A DNA stretch of 64,000 nt from Gimesia aquarii (GTDB taxonomy: Bacteria > Planctomycetota > Planctomycetia > Planctomycetales > Planctomycetaceae), in NCBI RefSeq assembly GCF_007748175.1, contig NZ_CP037422.1:5348334-5412333 (forward strand), read 5' to 3'. The position numbers and the translations under genes were made by a program. This document shows positions 27,596-35,565 of the stretch, piece after piece; positions within the stretch are counted from its first letter, which is position 1, and the number at the start of each line of letters is the position of its first letter. A model generated the notes under the pieces. The model saw only the letters and a list, made by a program, of their open reading frames with translations. It did not search any database and was not told the origin of the DNA.

Positions 27596-29206
27596 ATGAC
27601 AAACTCGCGTCTCCCCAGATTTGTGATTTTCTTTTGTACGTTCTGTTTTCTGTTTTCGTTTGGAACGCATCTGAGTGCCGCTGAAAAGCCGAATATTATT
27701 CTCATTATGTGTGATGATATGGGCTATTCCGATATCGGCTGTTACGGAGGCGAAGTCGAGACTCCCCATCTGAATCGACTGGCGCGGGAAGGGATGAGGT
27801 TCACTCAGTTTTATAACAACGCGAAATGTACGACCACGCGGGCTTCTATTCTGACCGGCCTCTATCCTCGTTTCGGTAAGGGGGGCCATATGCGACAAAA
27901 TATGGTGACGCTCGGCGAAGCGATGAAGGTCGCCGGTTATCATACGGGACTCAGCGGCAAGTGGCATTTAATGCGCACAAAGGGTTACGCCAAGAGCAAG
28001 TATCCCGGTGGCTGGATTGATCGTTACGATAAAACAACACATCCATTCTTTCGCGGCTTCGATTCGTATTACGGTGTGCTGGATGGTTGTTGTAATTTCT
28101 TTGATCCGACCATATCCGATCCTCCCTACAAACGAGCGGGTATTCGGAGCTTTGGGCATGACGACAAAGCGGTAACCCAATTTAAAGACGATTACTACAC
28201 AACGGATGCCTTTACCGACCACACACTCGATATGATTCAGCGTTACAGCAAAGATGAGAAACCGTTTTTCATCCATCTTTGTTACACGGCCCCGCATTAT
28301 CCGCTGCATGCGAAGCCCAAAGACATCGCAAAGTATGTCGGAAAGTTCAAAATGGGGTGGAATCAGATGCGGAAAGACCGCTGGAGACGCATTCAAAAGA
28401 TGGGTTTGGCGGATGAGAACTGGTCTTTGTCGGAAGGAGACAGCCGTAGTTACGCATGGGAGACGGCAAATCATGAGTTTGAAGACCTGCGAATGGCCGT
28501 TTATGCTGCGATGATTGACAGTATGGATCAAAATATTGGTCGGATTATGGCCACTTTGAAAGCAACGAATCAACTCGATAATACCCTGGTTTTGTTTCTC
28601 TCCGACAATGGAGGCTGCAGTGAAGAGCCGGGTGGACGTGATCCGAACAAGCGAAACCCTGGTCCCAAAGACGACTATGTGGCCGTCGGTCCTTCCTGGG
28701 GCTGGGCGCAGAATTCTCCTTTCCGGCGGTATAAATCGTGGGTACATGAAGGGGGCATCTCGACGCCTTGCATCGCCTGGTGGCCCGGCAAAATTCCTGC
28801 CGCGAGTATCAATCGCAGTCCGGCTCACATTATTGACCTGATGCCGACCTTTCTGGAAATGGCCGAGACCGAGTATCCGAAAACCTACCAGGGACACGAC
28901 ATTCTGCCCGTCGAAGGCACCAGCATGCTGGCACTCTTAAAAGGTGAAGAGAAATCACTGCACGATTCTCTAGCCTGGTACTGGTCAGGTAATCGTGCAC
29001 TGCGACAAGGACCGTGGAAACTGGTTTGGGATTCGCAGGTCAAAGAGTGGGAACTGTATGATATCAGTGCCGATCGGTGCGAGATCAATAACCTCGCCGC
29101 GCAGCATCCTGAACGTGTTAAACAGATGACCAAAGACTGGTTTGCATGGGCAGACAAGGTAGAGTTGCGGTCGAAGCTCAAAGCAGACCGGAAGAAGAAA
29201 AAGTGA
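27596..29206 (+). CDS. Exported arylsulfatase
   Basis: This 536-residue sulfatase has a signal peptide (about residues 1-27, ending HLSAA). It shows the metal-binding NIILIMCDDMGYSDIGCYGG and the formylglycine motif CTTTRASILTG, a Cys-type site with Thr where many have Pro. The C-terminal metal site is in LVLFLSDNGGCSEEPGGRD. A WKLVWDSQVKEWELYDIS ending is typical of arylsulfatase-type S1 enzymes. It should hydrolyse sulfate esters of sugars or aryl groups after maturation by a formylglycine-generating enzyme, which is not in the window. It differs in motif from the sulfatase at 16117, so the two probably have different substrates. Leader and context point to the periplasm. Confidence 0.92.
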   Translation: MTNSRLPRFVIFFCTFCFLFSFGTHLSAAEKPNIILIMCDDMGYSDIGCYGGEVETPHLNRLAREGMRFTQFYNNAKCTTTRASILTGLYPRFGKGGHMRQNMVTLGEAMKVAGYHTGLSGKWHLMRTKGYAKSKYPGGWIDRYDKTTHPFFRGFDSYYGVLDGCCNFFDPTISDPPYKRAGIRSFGHDDKAVTQFKDDYYTTDAFTDHTLDMIQRYSKDEKPFFIHLCYTAPHYPLHAKPKDIAKYVGKFKMGWNQMRKDRWRRIQKMGLADENWSLSEGDSRSYAWETANHEFEDLRMAVYAAMIDSMDQNIGRIMATLKATNQLDNTLVLFLSDNGGCSEEPGGRDPNKRNPGPKDDYVAVGPSWGWAQNSPFRRYKSWVHEGGISTPCIAWWPGKIPAASINRSPAHIIDLMPTFLEMAETEYPKTYQGHDILPVEGTSMLALLKGEEKSLHDSLAWYWSGNRALRQGPWKLVWDSQVKEWELYDISADRCEINNLAAQHPERVKQMTKDWFAWADKVELRSKLKADRKKKK

Positions 29207-29300
29207 CCTTTTATCGGAATCAGGCTCGACCTGAAGACGGCTGACCGAAGACCAATCGGCGGACCCGATAAAATCAACCATTTTTGACACGCTCAGTAAA

Positions 29301-30308
29301 TCAAAGATGGTCCACGACTTCAAGATCCAGAAGTTCGCCTAATTGCTCAGCAGCGTGTCGTGGTTGGTCCGGGGGTTCGTGAGCCCGGACATCGAAGCTC
29401 ATGAGATTGATGCGATTTCCCATGAAGGAATCCTCGATCAGGTTGATCTCATAACGCGTAGCGCGTTCGGGGATCTCCTCTTTGCATAACTGAAGAGCAA
29501 CGCAATCATCATACGGAATGGATTTCTCGTCGTGATTTGAATAGATAATACGGATCGCTTCATTATTTGTTTCGATGCGAACGGGATAGACATCGGCAGC
29601 GCGGTCAACAATCGAACGGTCACGGCTGAATGCCTTTCGTTTGATTTCAACTGCATTTTCGGCGATGACAGACAATCGGCTTTTGTATCGTCGCTTAGGG
29701 CCGACTTCCCACGTCGCCAGGCGATCGACTCGCAGCAGCGAGCCGTCTGCCAGGGTGATGACGGCTTGAGTGTAGTTGTGGCTGCCCTCGGCCAGGATTC
29801 GTGACAAGGCATCAAAGACCGGCAGTGCGTCCTCGCTTTTCAAAGTGTAGCCAAGATGGGCGACCTCCTGTGTTTCAACATGACGCAACAAAACAATTTT
29901 AAATCCACCCCAAGTGCGATGTAGCTTGGTCTTGGCCCCCACCTGGTAATCGACGACAACACTTTGGCGGTTCAGCACAAGACGCGTCGGCAACAGAAAG
30001 AAGCCATATCGAACGATCACCTCATCCGCTTCCGTCGGTATCAATACGCTGCGGGGAAAGCACAGTTGGTGAATCACTGCCCAAAGAACCAACCCGCCGG
30101 GCAGGAGGGTCGCCGCCTTGGATTCCGTCATAAAAAACAGAAGCCCCGCAAAAAAAACACCACAACCAATAATAAACGCCAGACGCTCCAGTTTGGGGCG
30201 GACCTTCGTGCCTTCTGCCATCTGCACGGCCTTGGGATCAAACATCAACGGTCGCTTGCGGGTCTTACGGACAAGTCGAATCCAGTCAGCATCGGACGGA
30301 TGGTTCAT
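29301..30308 (-). CDS. Hypothetical two-TM membrane protein
   Basis: A 335-residue protein with no family I can name. Residues 1-38 are basic and cytoplasmic, followed by two adjacent membrane helices (about 43-62, LAFIIGCGVFFAGLLFFM, and 65-85, AATLLPGGLVLWAVIHQL). A long soluble C-terminal domain of about 240 residues follows, rich in beta-strand (ADEVIVRYGFFLLPTRLVLN and WGGFKIVLLRHVETQEVAHL). Such hairpin-anchored domains resemble PH-like membrane domains, but I cannot confirm this. The gene is convergent with the arylsulfatase. The ATG is unambiguous, but no clear ribosome site is seen. Confidence 0.7.
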   Translation of the reverse strand: MNHPSDADWIRLVRKTRKRPLMFDPKAVQMAEGTKVRPKLERLAFIIGCGVFFAGLLFFMTESKAATLLPGGLVLWAVIHQLCFPRSVLIPTEADEVIVRYGFFLLPTRLVLNRQSVVVDYQVGAKTKLHRTWGGFKIVLLRHVETQEVAHLGYTLKSEDALPVFDALSRILAEGSHNYTQAVITLADGSLLRVDRLATWEVGPKRRYKSRLSVIAENAVEIKRKAFSRDRSIVDRAADVYPVRIETNNEAIRIIYSNHDEKSIPYDDCVALQLCKEEIPERATRYEINLIEDSFMGNRINLMSFDVRAHEPPDQPRHAAEQLGELLDLEVVDHL

Positions 30309-31001
30309 GTTGGATTCTTCACGCTTTTAATAACCGGGCCTCTGCTACTCCGACGAAGAGCGCACTTAAACAGGAATTCTACATTCATGGTTGAAAAACC
30401 ACATCACACTTCCACCTCTGTTAGTAACGGGGCAAAACTAGTCACGGATCACTCATTTGTGGACAGGAGCGAAAAAAAACGGACGTCTTCGTTTGAGTCA
30501 GTGGGTTCAGGTGTGGTCGAGCTCAATCAGCTTCAAAACTGATCCAAGACAGGCCACGCGCAGTTTTAGTCTGCGAAACTCGTCATTTCACGGACACACC
30601 GTAAAACCACCCGATTCGCGGACACCATACTTGTGTGCGGGCTTCATACGTATTCGCGGATTCTTCGCGAACCGGAAAAATCAGGTCAGAATGGCTTCTG
30701 GAGTGCCCGATCAAAGCAATAATAAAGCGGATATTATAAACGTCTCAAGAAGTTATTGTTTCTACAAGCCTGAACTCGGCTCAAGGTGTGATCGAAAAAC
30801 ACTATTATTATCAGCCCTTAGGTGATAAGACGAGCAAAAGGTAGCTTGCAGTGATCTACCCTGCAGATTTTACTGGTGTAGCTTCAATGTTACTTATTCG
30901 GTTTGCGCCTCATTATAAGCTTGTTCTAACAATTGGGCATTGTATAATGAAGAGTTTAAACATATGTATTACAATGCACATCCGTAAATTTAAGATAAAT
31001 T
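30309..31001. other. Gene-poor region with no supported gene
   Basis: About 690 bases, mostly AT-rich toward the right. Several short reading frames occur on both strands but none has a recognisable start, ribosome site or family motif. It marks the left edge of a decayed zone that continues to about 34832. Confidence 0.5.
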
Positions 31002-31574
31002 ATGTGTGAAACGACGAATGTCTTAATCTTTGTTCACGGAATTCGTATAGAAGATAAATTTGAAAGGCCCTATACCAAATACGATAAGTTTTTGCCAAAT
31101 CTTCATTCACAAAATGTGCCAAAGACATTTGTTCTGATTTATATGCAATATGGTCATCAACTAACTAGTTCGGCTCCTATACGTGACGATCAATTGCACT
31201 TTAAAGCTGAAGAGTGGATTGACGAAATCACAAAGCAGGAACATGTAAAGAGGCTGAGTGACAAAACAATTACGTCGCAGGTGAGGACCCCAGCATCTAC
31301 CAAAAGAATTCTAACATTCACGTCAAGACCTAATGTTTCGCGGACTGGGCGATGTGACATACTATTGGGGTGACGGTTTGCACAGATTCATAGTGCGATT
31401 TACACCCAACTTTACGAAGGACTGAAACCGTTTCCCAAAAGCCCTGATATAAATTCACATTTTCTGTGCCAGAGTTTAGGCAATATTTTCACATACGACT
31501 TTTTAGAGCATTTAACGGGCGACATAAAATGGGTGGCCGAATTGCACACTTGCTGGAACGCAAAGCAAAACTAA
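31002..31574 (+). pseudogene. Frameshifted alpha/beta hydrolase
   Basis: The first frame (ATG 31002) opens with NVLIFVHGIR, the strand and oxyanion-loop start of an alpha/beta hydrolase, and runs as an intact-looking protein to about residue 95 before losing similarity. Another frame then carries GLGDVTYYWGDGLHRFIV (from about 31335). A third carries AIYTQLYEGLKPFPKSPD and CQSLGNIFTYDFLEHLTG, where QSLGN stands at the position of the nucleophile elbow G-x-S-x-G, ending at the TAA at 31572-31574. The pieces lie in the right order for one gene of about 190 codons interrupted by at least two frameshifts. The nucleophile motif is also degenerate. It appears inactive; its original substrate is unknown. 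Confidence 0.7.
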
Positions 31575-31601
31575 TTCTTGAAAAATTGAAAGTATAGAAC
31601 T

Positions 31602-32501
31602 ATGGCAAAGATGACGCTGACGAAGGTTTATGATCGAAGATTATCATTTTTCGAAGGCCCAGCTTATGGAGCAAAGGGCCCGCTTTATTTCTCGAACTAT
31701 CCGTATGGAGAGATATGGCAATACAACGGCAAGAAAGCAACAAAAAAGTGTAAGCTCAAACAAAAGGCGAAAGTAAATGGACTATTTATGACTACTGGAG
31801 GAACACTGTGGGGTTGTGACATGAAGCAAGGTCAAATTGTAACTATCGATTTGATTTCAGGCGCCGTTAAGGAGCGAGCGTGTGAATATAAGGGCAACCG
31901 CCTTGATGATCCAAATGACCTTATAATGGACAAAACAGGTGGAGTATACTTTTCGTGTCCGGGAATTGGGCCCATCAACATGCCATGGCCATGGCCGTCA
32001 AAAGCAAAAAGAGGCGTTTACTATTTGTCCCCCAGAGGTAGGGTTAAGCAGTTGTTGTTAGAACCTGAAATTCATCTTCCGAATGGTGTTATGCTTTCAC
32101 CCGATGAGTCAAATCTATACGTTGTTCAGAATGGTCTGCCAGATGTCTACAAATATGAAATCCTCGCTCCAGGAAAACTAGGACAGAGAAAGAAATTTTG
32201 TACACTTTACGATGGTAAACAAGACAATGAAGGTGGAGATGGTTTAACCGTTGATAGAAAAGGAAATGTTTATATTGCCACTCGGAAGGGGGTCGAGGTG
32301 TTTTCTACTAAAGGGAAATCACTACATTTCATCAGTCTACCCAGTACGGCCAAGGTGAGGCACGTTTCTAATGTGACTTTTGGCAGCAAGAACCTAGATA
32401 CGCTGTTTGCCACCGCATATCAATTACCTCGTTCAGGACTTTTTGCCATTCAATTGGATGGAGTCCAAGGCCATGTATTCCCTGGTTGTGACCCGAAGTA
32501 A
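31602..32501 (+). CDS. SMP-30/gluconolactonase-like beta-propeller protein
   Basis: A 299-residue protein without a signal peptide, 27 bases after the broken hydrolase. The sequence fits the SMP-30/gluconolactonase/strictosidine-synthase-like propeller. Signs are LSFFEGPAYGAKGPLYFSNY near the N-terminus with the conserved metal-binding Glu, GNRLDDPNDLIMDKTGGVYF in the middle with the Asn-Asp pair, LPNGVMLSPDESNLYVVQ, and EGGDGLTVDRKGNVYIATRK late in the chain with the Asp. The expected reaction is hydrolysis of a sugar lactone in the cytoplasm, using a divalent metal. The reading frame is intact, although its neighbourhood is decayed. The upstream ribosome site is weak. Confidence 0.8.
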   Translation: MAKMTLTKVYDRRLSFFEGPAYGAKGPLYFSNYPYGEIWQYNGKKATKKCKLKQKAKVNGLFMTTGGTLWGCDMKQGQIVTIDLISGAVKERACEYKGNRLDDPNDLIMDKTGGVYFSCPGIGPINMPWPWPSKAKRGVYYLSPRGRVKQLLLEPEIHLPNGVMLSPDESNLYVVQNGLPDVYKYEILAPGKLGQRKKFCTLYDGKQDNEGGDGLTVDRKGNVYIATRKGVEVFSTKGKSLHFISLPSTAKVRHVSNVTFGSKNLDTLFATAYQLPRSGLFAIQLDGVQGHVFPGCDPK

Positions 32502-32960
32502 CCGACCTATGTGTAGATTACGCGAATTTTGGACTTCAGATTTCCAACGAAGAATTCCTGAAGCTATAACGGTGATTATGGTGGAACATTACTTTCAATT
32601 CATCAATATTCATTTTTCACACGATTGGATGATTACATCGACGGTTTGCATCTCGCGGACAAATCAGCGCCGAAGTAGACCGCTAACGGGATACTATTAT
32701 ATATGTCGATGAAAAGACTAGATGTAGTTAAACGCAGTTTTCGACCTCCGCGCTCGCCACTACATCGTAGGAGCGGTAAGATCAAAGTGGCCATGTTGTC
32801 TAAATTGATACCTCGTGATGATCGTAGCTAATGCATGTTAAGCACAGTAGCGTACCTCATTAAACGGTCAATTTTGGTATGTCTCAGCTCAGCAAGAGAA
32901 GCTATGCAATCGGTAGGGTAATTTAGTAAACTTGCCAAAACTTGTGCGCAAATCAAATGC
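32502..32960. other. Intergenic region, no supported gene
   Basis: No complete gene is visible. A stretch at 32650-32664 (ATCTCGCGGACAAAT) loosely resembles the CGCGGACAAATCGCGGAC sequence seen in reverse near 62447-62466; it is too short to interpret. The region is part of the decayed zone. Confidence 0.4.
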
Positions 32961-33122
32961 TCATTTAAGTTTCTCAACAGCATTAGCGGACATTACAACG
33001 ACAAGCTTCTTGCCAGTGAATTCGATAGCTCCCACATCGTACTGGCCTGCCTCCCTTAACTGAATCCAGAATTTGATATACTGATCAGAATTCTGGACTA
33101 ATTTAGGTTGATGCAAAGAATC
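32961..33122 (-). pseudogene. C-terminal remnant of an unidentified gene
   Basis: Read leftward, 53 in-frame codons end at the stop at 32961-32963 and give a coherent protein tail: SDQYIKFWIQLREAGQYDVG then AIEFTGKKLVVVMSANAVEK. There is no start codon and a stop precedes it at 33123-33125, so the rest of the gene is missing or scrambled. I do not recognise the family. The regular alternation of hydrophobic and charged residues argues for real former coding sequence rather than chance. Confidence 0.45.
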
Positions 33123-33281
33123 CTAAAATCAAAATTTGCCAAACTCATTTTGCCTGTTGATATTAAAACGAAAGAGGTCTAGAGAAATAGAAATGTCTAG
33201 GAAACAAAATCAGTCAGGCATTCACAAGACAATGAACGGAACATCATTTCCTTCAGTCATTCAGCGCTCCTGTGGTTTGAT

Positions 33282-33731
33282 TTATCGAAAATTTTTAGCA
33301 AAAGCGATTAAACATATAACACCAAAATCAAGTGTTACATGATATGTTAAGACGCGCCACTTCGCTGTAGGCTTAGTTTGATTCAATGCTTTTATGAAAT
33401 TGTGATCTTTTCCCAATTCTTTAGCAGCTTGTTCAGTACAAAGTTGGAACACAGCGATGGTTTGGGATTGCGATCGATAGATCGCCGCACAGTTTGATAT
33501 TGCAAACACGGTAAATACAACAATCAATCCAATATGCACCCGATCTAGATCCAGGGGGATTTTTGCTGCGAACACATATCCGACAGTCGCAAGAGAAACC
33601 GTGCAATAGAACTTCCAGAACGATGAAGTATGTGCAGTCGCAGAGAAAATTAGATCACAAATTTGTGGAATTGTCATACGTTGATTCATTTTTTCGATCT
33701 CTATAGAGTCATTCGCTAGAATTGAATACAT
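33282..33731 (-). CDS. Hypothetical small membrane protein
   Basis: A 149-residue protein with two to three membrane helices: SFWKFYCTVSLATVGYVFAA (about 38-57), VHIGLIVVFTVFAISNCAAI (about 65-85) and LTYHVTLDFGVICLIAFA (about 127-145). The start could be ATG 33731, or ATG 33689, which gives MNQRMTIPQ and has a GAGAT upstream. The middle region (FQLCTEQAAKELGKDHNFIK) is helical. I know no family for it. It lies alone in the decayed zone, next to a tRNA-like remnant, and may be part of a former mobile element's cargo. Confidence 0.6.
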   Translation of the reverse strand: MYSILANDSIEIEKMNQRMTIPQICDLIFSATAHTSSFWKFYCTVSLATVGYVFAAKIPLDLDRVHIGLIVVFTVFAISNCAAIYRSQSQTIAVFQLCTEQAAKELGKDHNFIKALNQTKPTAKWRVLTYHVTLDFGVICLIAFAKNFR

Positions 33732-33823
33732 GTATGCTTACTCTTTACACTCATATAAATCAGTGCATATCGAAATTAGAATCATTAGGCGGCAAATATT
33801 CAAGTGTTTGTATTGTTTTGTAT

Positions 33824-33913
33824 AGTGGTGTGATTGAGTTTTTTTGAGTCCAAGATTATGACCTTCCCGCCAGTTCCGAAGACCGATTCTCTAGCCAATT
33901 GAGCTAACACCAG
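33824..33913 (-). pseudogene. Degenerate tRNA-like sequence (Arg-TCG type)
   Basis: Read leftward from 33913: a 5' acceptor strand CTGGTGT, TA, then a D-arm GCTCAATTGGCTAGAGA. Next is an anticodon arm TCGGT-CTTCGGA-ACTGG that can pair with G-U help and shows anticodon TCG. The 3' acceptor strand ACACCAC pairs at 6 of 7 positions. The T-arm is badly eroded (TTGGACTC, then a run of A, then CTCAA), the variable region is too long, and no CCA is encoded. Total length is about 90 bases instead of about 77. I read it as a decayed tRNA gene, perhaps a scar of element integration; it could also be a chance resemblance in the T-arm half. Confidence 0.4.
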
Positions 33914-34832
33914 AGCAGAAGCCGTTAGGTTCCCTATTTATGAAAAAGAATTTTTAAAACTACCGTTTTTGCTGGTGAGTCATTTTGATCCGATGAGATT
34001 GAGCGGGATTAAGAATGAAAAGCATCAAAGGCAGGCCATAAGAGAAAATCTTCGCACAGTCTAAACTGATTGCCCGATAACAATCAACTTTCGAATTGTC
34101 AGCACTGTTACATTTTCAGTTCGAGTTGCCGGGCGCTATTTCATATCATTTCTTCAGATTTCTTTAGACAGATTGTTTTACATTCTTTGGTAAGTAGTCG
34201 TGAATTCTCCATCAATCATGGCTGTGATGCCCTTTTAGGTTGAGAGGTTTTGTTATGCTTCCGTCTCTCTGGTTTCTATTCAGTGTTCCATTATTGATTA
34301 TGTTAAATTATGCAGGACGGCGGGAGATGGACAAGAGAAACTTTTGCGCAGTTTTGTCTCAGATGTGGTATAAAATTGATTTTTTGTCTCGCCTATGTTG
34401 CCGGAAAGCATGCTCAAAGGGAGCGATTCAATACGGGTCATTGCGAACGTGTTCTCAATTTGCAGGTGAAGATTTGGAAAAAACAGGCGTTTTTGTGGTG
34501 TGGAAATCCTCAGTGTTCGCGATGAGCACCTACTGGAAAAATTCTCCTCGCGCGCGCGACGCAGATCAGCTAGTTTCAAAAATGGTATGACGGTGTCAAG
34601 TTCAAAAAATACACCTAAATTCAAAGTGAAAATGGTTGTTCGAAGGTTACTGAAATTGTCGAGACTTTTTGAATGGGAGACTTTTGGACACAGTTTATGA
34701 ATCAGGTTCTTCAGAAGACAATGATAATAATAAGATTTCAAACGCTTCAGAGTCTGGTTAGACTGAAGTGTGATATCAAATCAGAGTTGAATTGCACGTG
34801 AATCATCAAACTCAGCTATGAGATTTTTTAAC
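33914..34832. other. Intergenic region, no supported gene
   Basis: Overlapping open frames of up to about 147 codons exist on both strands between 34240 and 34741, with pieces in different frames on the + strand (for example FAQFCLRCGIKL and RRRSASFKNGMTVSSSKN). None shows a family motif or good ribosome site, so I do not call a gene; a broken gene is possible. The last 100 bases must contain the promoter of the sigma factor at 34833. Confidence 0.4.
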
Positions 34833-35405
34833 ATGCAGGAAGTCACACAAATATTGAAAGCATTGGAAGCGGGTGATGTGGCTGCCACCGATCAACTGCT
34901 GCCGATTGTGTATGCGGAGTTGAGGAAACTGGCGGGGAATAAAATCTCTCAGGAAGCACCGGGGCAAACCCTGACGGCAACAGCGCTGGTGCATGAGGCC
35001 TATTTACGGTTGGTGGGGAAGGAAGAGGAGCCGCAGTGGGATCATCGGGGGCATTTCTTCGCGGCGGCTGCGGAATCGATGCGACGGATCCTCATCGAAA
35101 ACGCACGGCGCAAAAAAAGACTGAAACATGGTGGCGAACTGGATCGTGTCGAGCTTCCTGAGATTGCGGTGCCCGCTCAGAAACAGTTCGATGACCTGTT
35201 AGCACTGGATGACGCTTTGACTCAATTCGCCAAGGAAAGTCCAGAGAAAGCGGAGTTGGTGAAGCTGAGATACTTCGCTGGATTAAGTGAACAGGAAGCC
35301 GCGGAGGTATTGGGAATTTCCCGTGCGACGGCCGCTCGTCACTGGGCTTATTCTCGTGCCTGGTTATTTAGCCAGATTAATTCCGATTTAAATCAAACCA
35401 AATAA
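34833..35405 (+). CDS. ECF RNA polymerase sigma factor (kinase-linked type)
   Basis: The start is set at ATG 34833 (MQEVTQILKALEAGD), which matches the usual N-terminus of this group; an ATG five codons upstream at 34818 is an alternative. The 190-residue protein has region 2 with LLPIVYAELRKLAGNKI, TATALVHEAYLRLVG and HFFAAAAESMRRILIENARR. Region 4 shows ALTQFAKESPEKAELVKLRY, then FAGLSEQEAAEVLGISRATA and ARHWAYSRAWLF. This is the planctomycete ECF type typically encoded just before a Ser/Thr kinase, as here (161 bases before the kinase start). A kinase-controlled sigma factor is therefore likely, instead of anti-sigma control. It is more distant from the two other sigma factors of the window. 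Confidence 0.93.
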   Translation: MQEVTQILKALEAGDVAATDQLLPIVYAELRKLAGNKISQEAPGQTLTATALVHEAYLRLVGKEEEPQWDHRGHFFAAAAESMRRILIENARRKKRLKHGGELDRVELPEIAVPAQKQFDDLLALDDALTQFAKESPEKAELVKLRYFAGLSEQEAAEVLGISRATAARHWAYSRAWLFSQINSDLNQTK

Positions 35406-35565
35406 ACATAAGGACTTACAGATAATAAGGAGAACATGACGAAAACCAATCTTCGAAAAATTTTGTTTTATGGAAGAAACTATGAGGCGCGCCTGATGAC
35501 AAAATCGCATGGTTAAATAGTGAGGGAACAATGACTGTTCCGATGTAAAATATTTACCTGGTGGT

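Noticed and set aside
27968-28897. 309-codon leftward open frame
   Set aside because: It is antisense to the arylsulfatase with its full sulfatase motif set; the frame is open only because of codon bias.
29209-29273. Terminator between the convergent arylsulfatase and membrane protein genes
   Set aside because: TTTTATCGG and CCGATAAAA can pair, but the loop of about 47 bases is too long for a confident intrinsic terminator.
34240-34741. Overlapping open frames on both strands
   Set aside because: No ribosome site, family motif or coherent protein pattern; kept only as an uncertain region.
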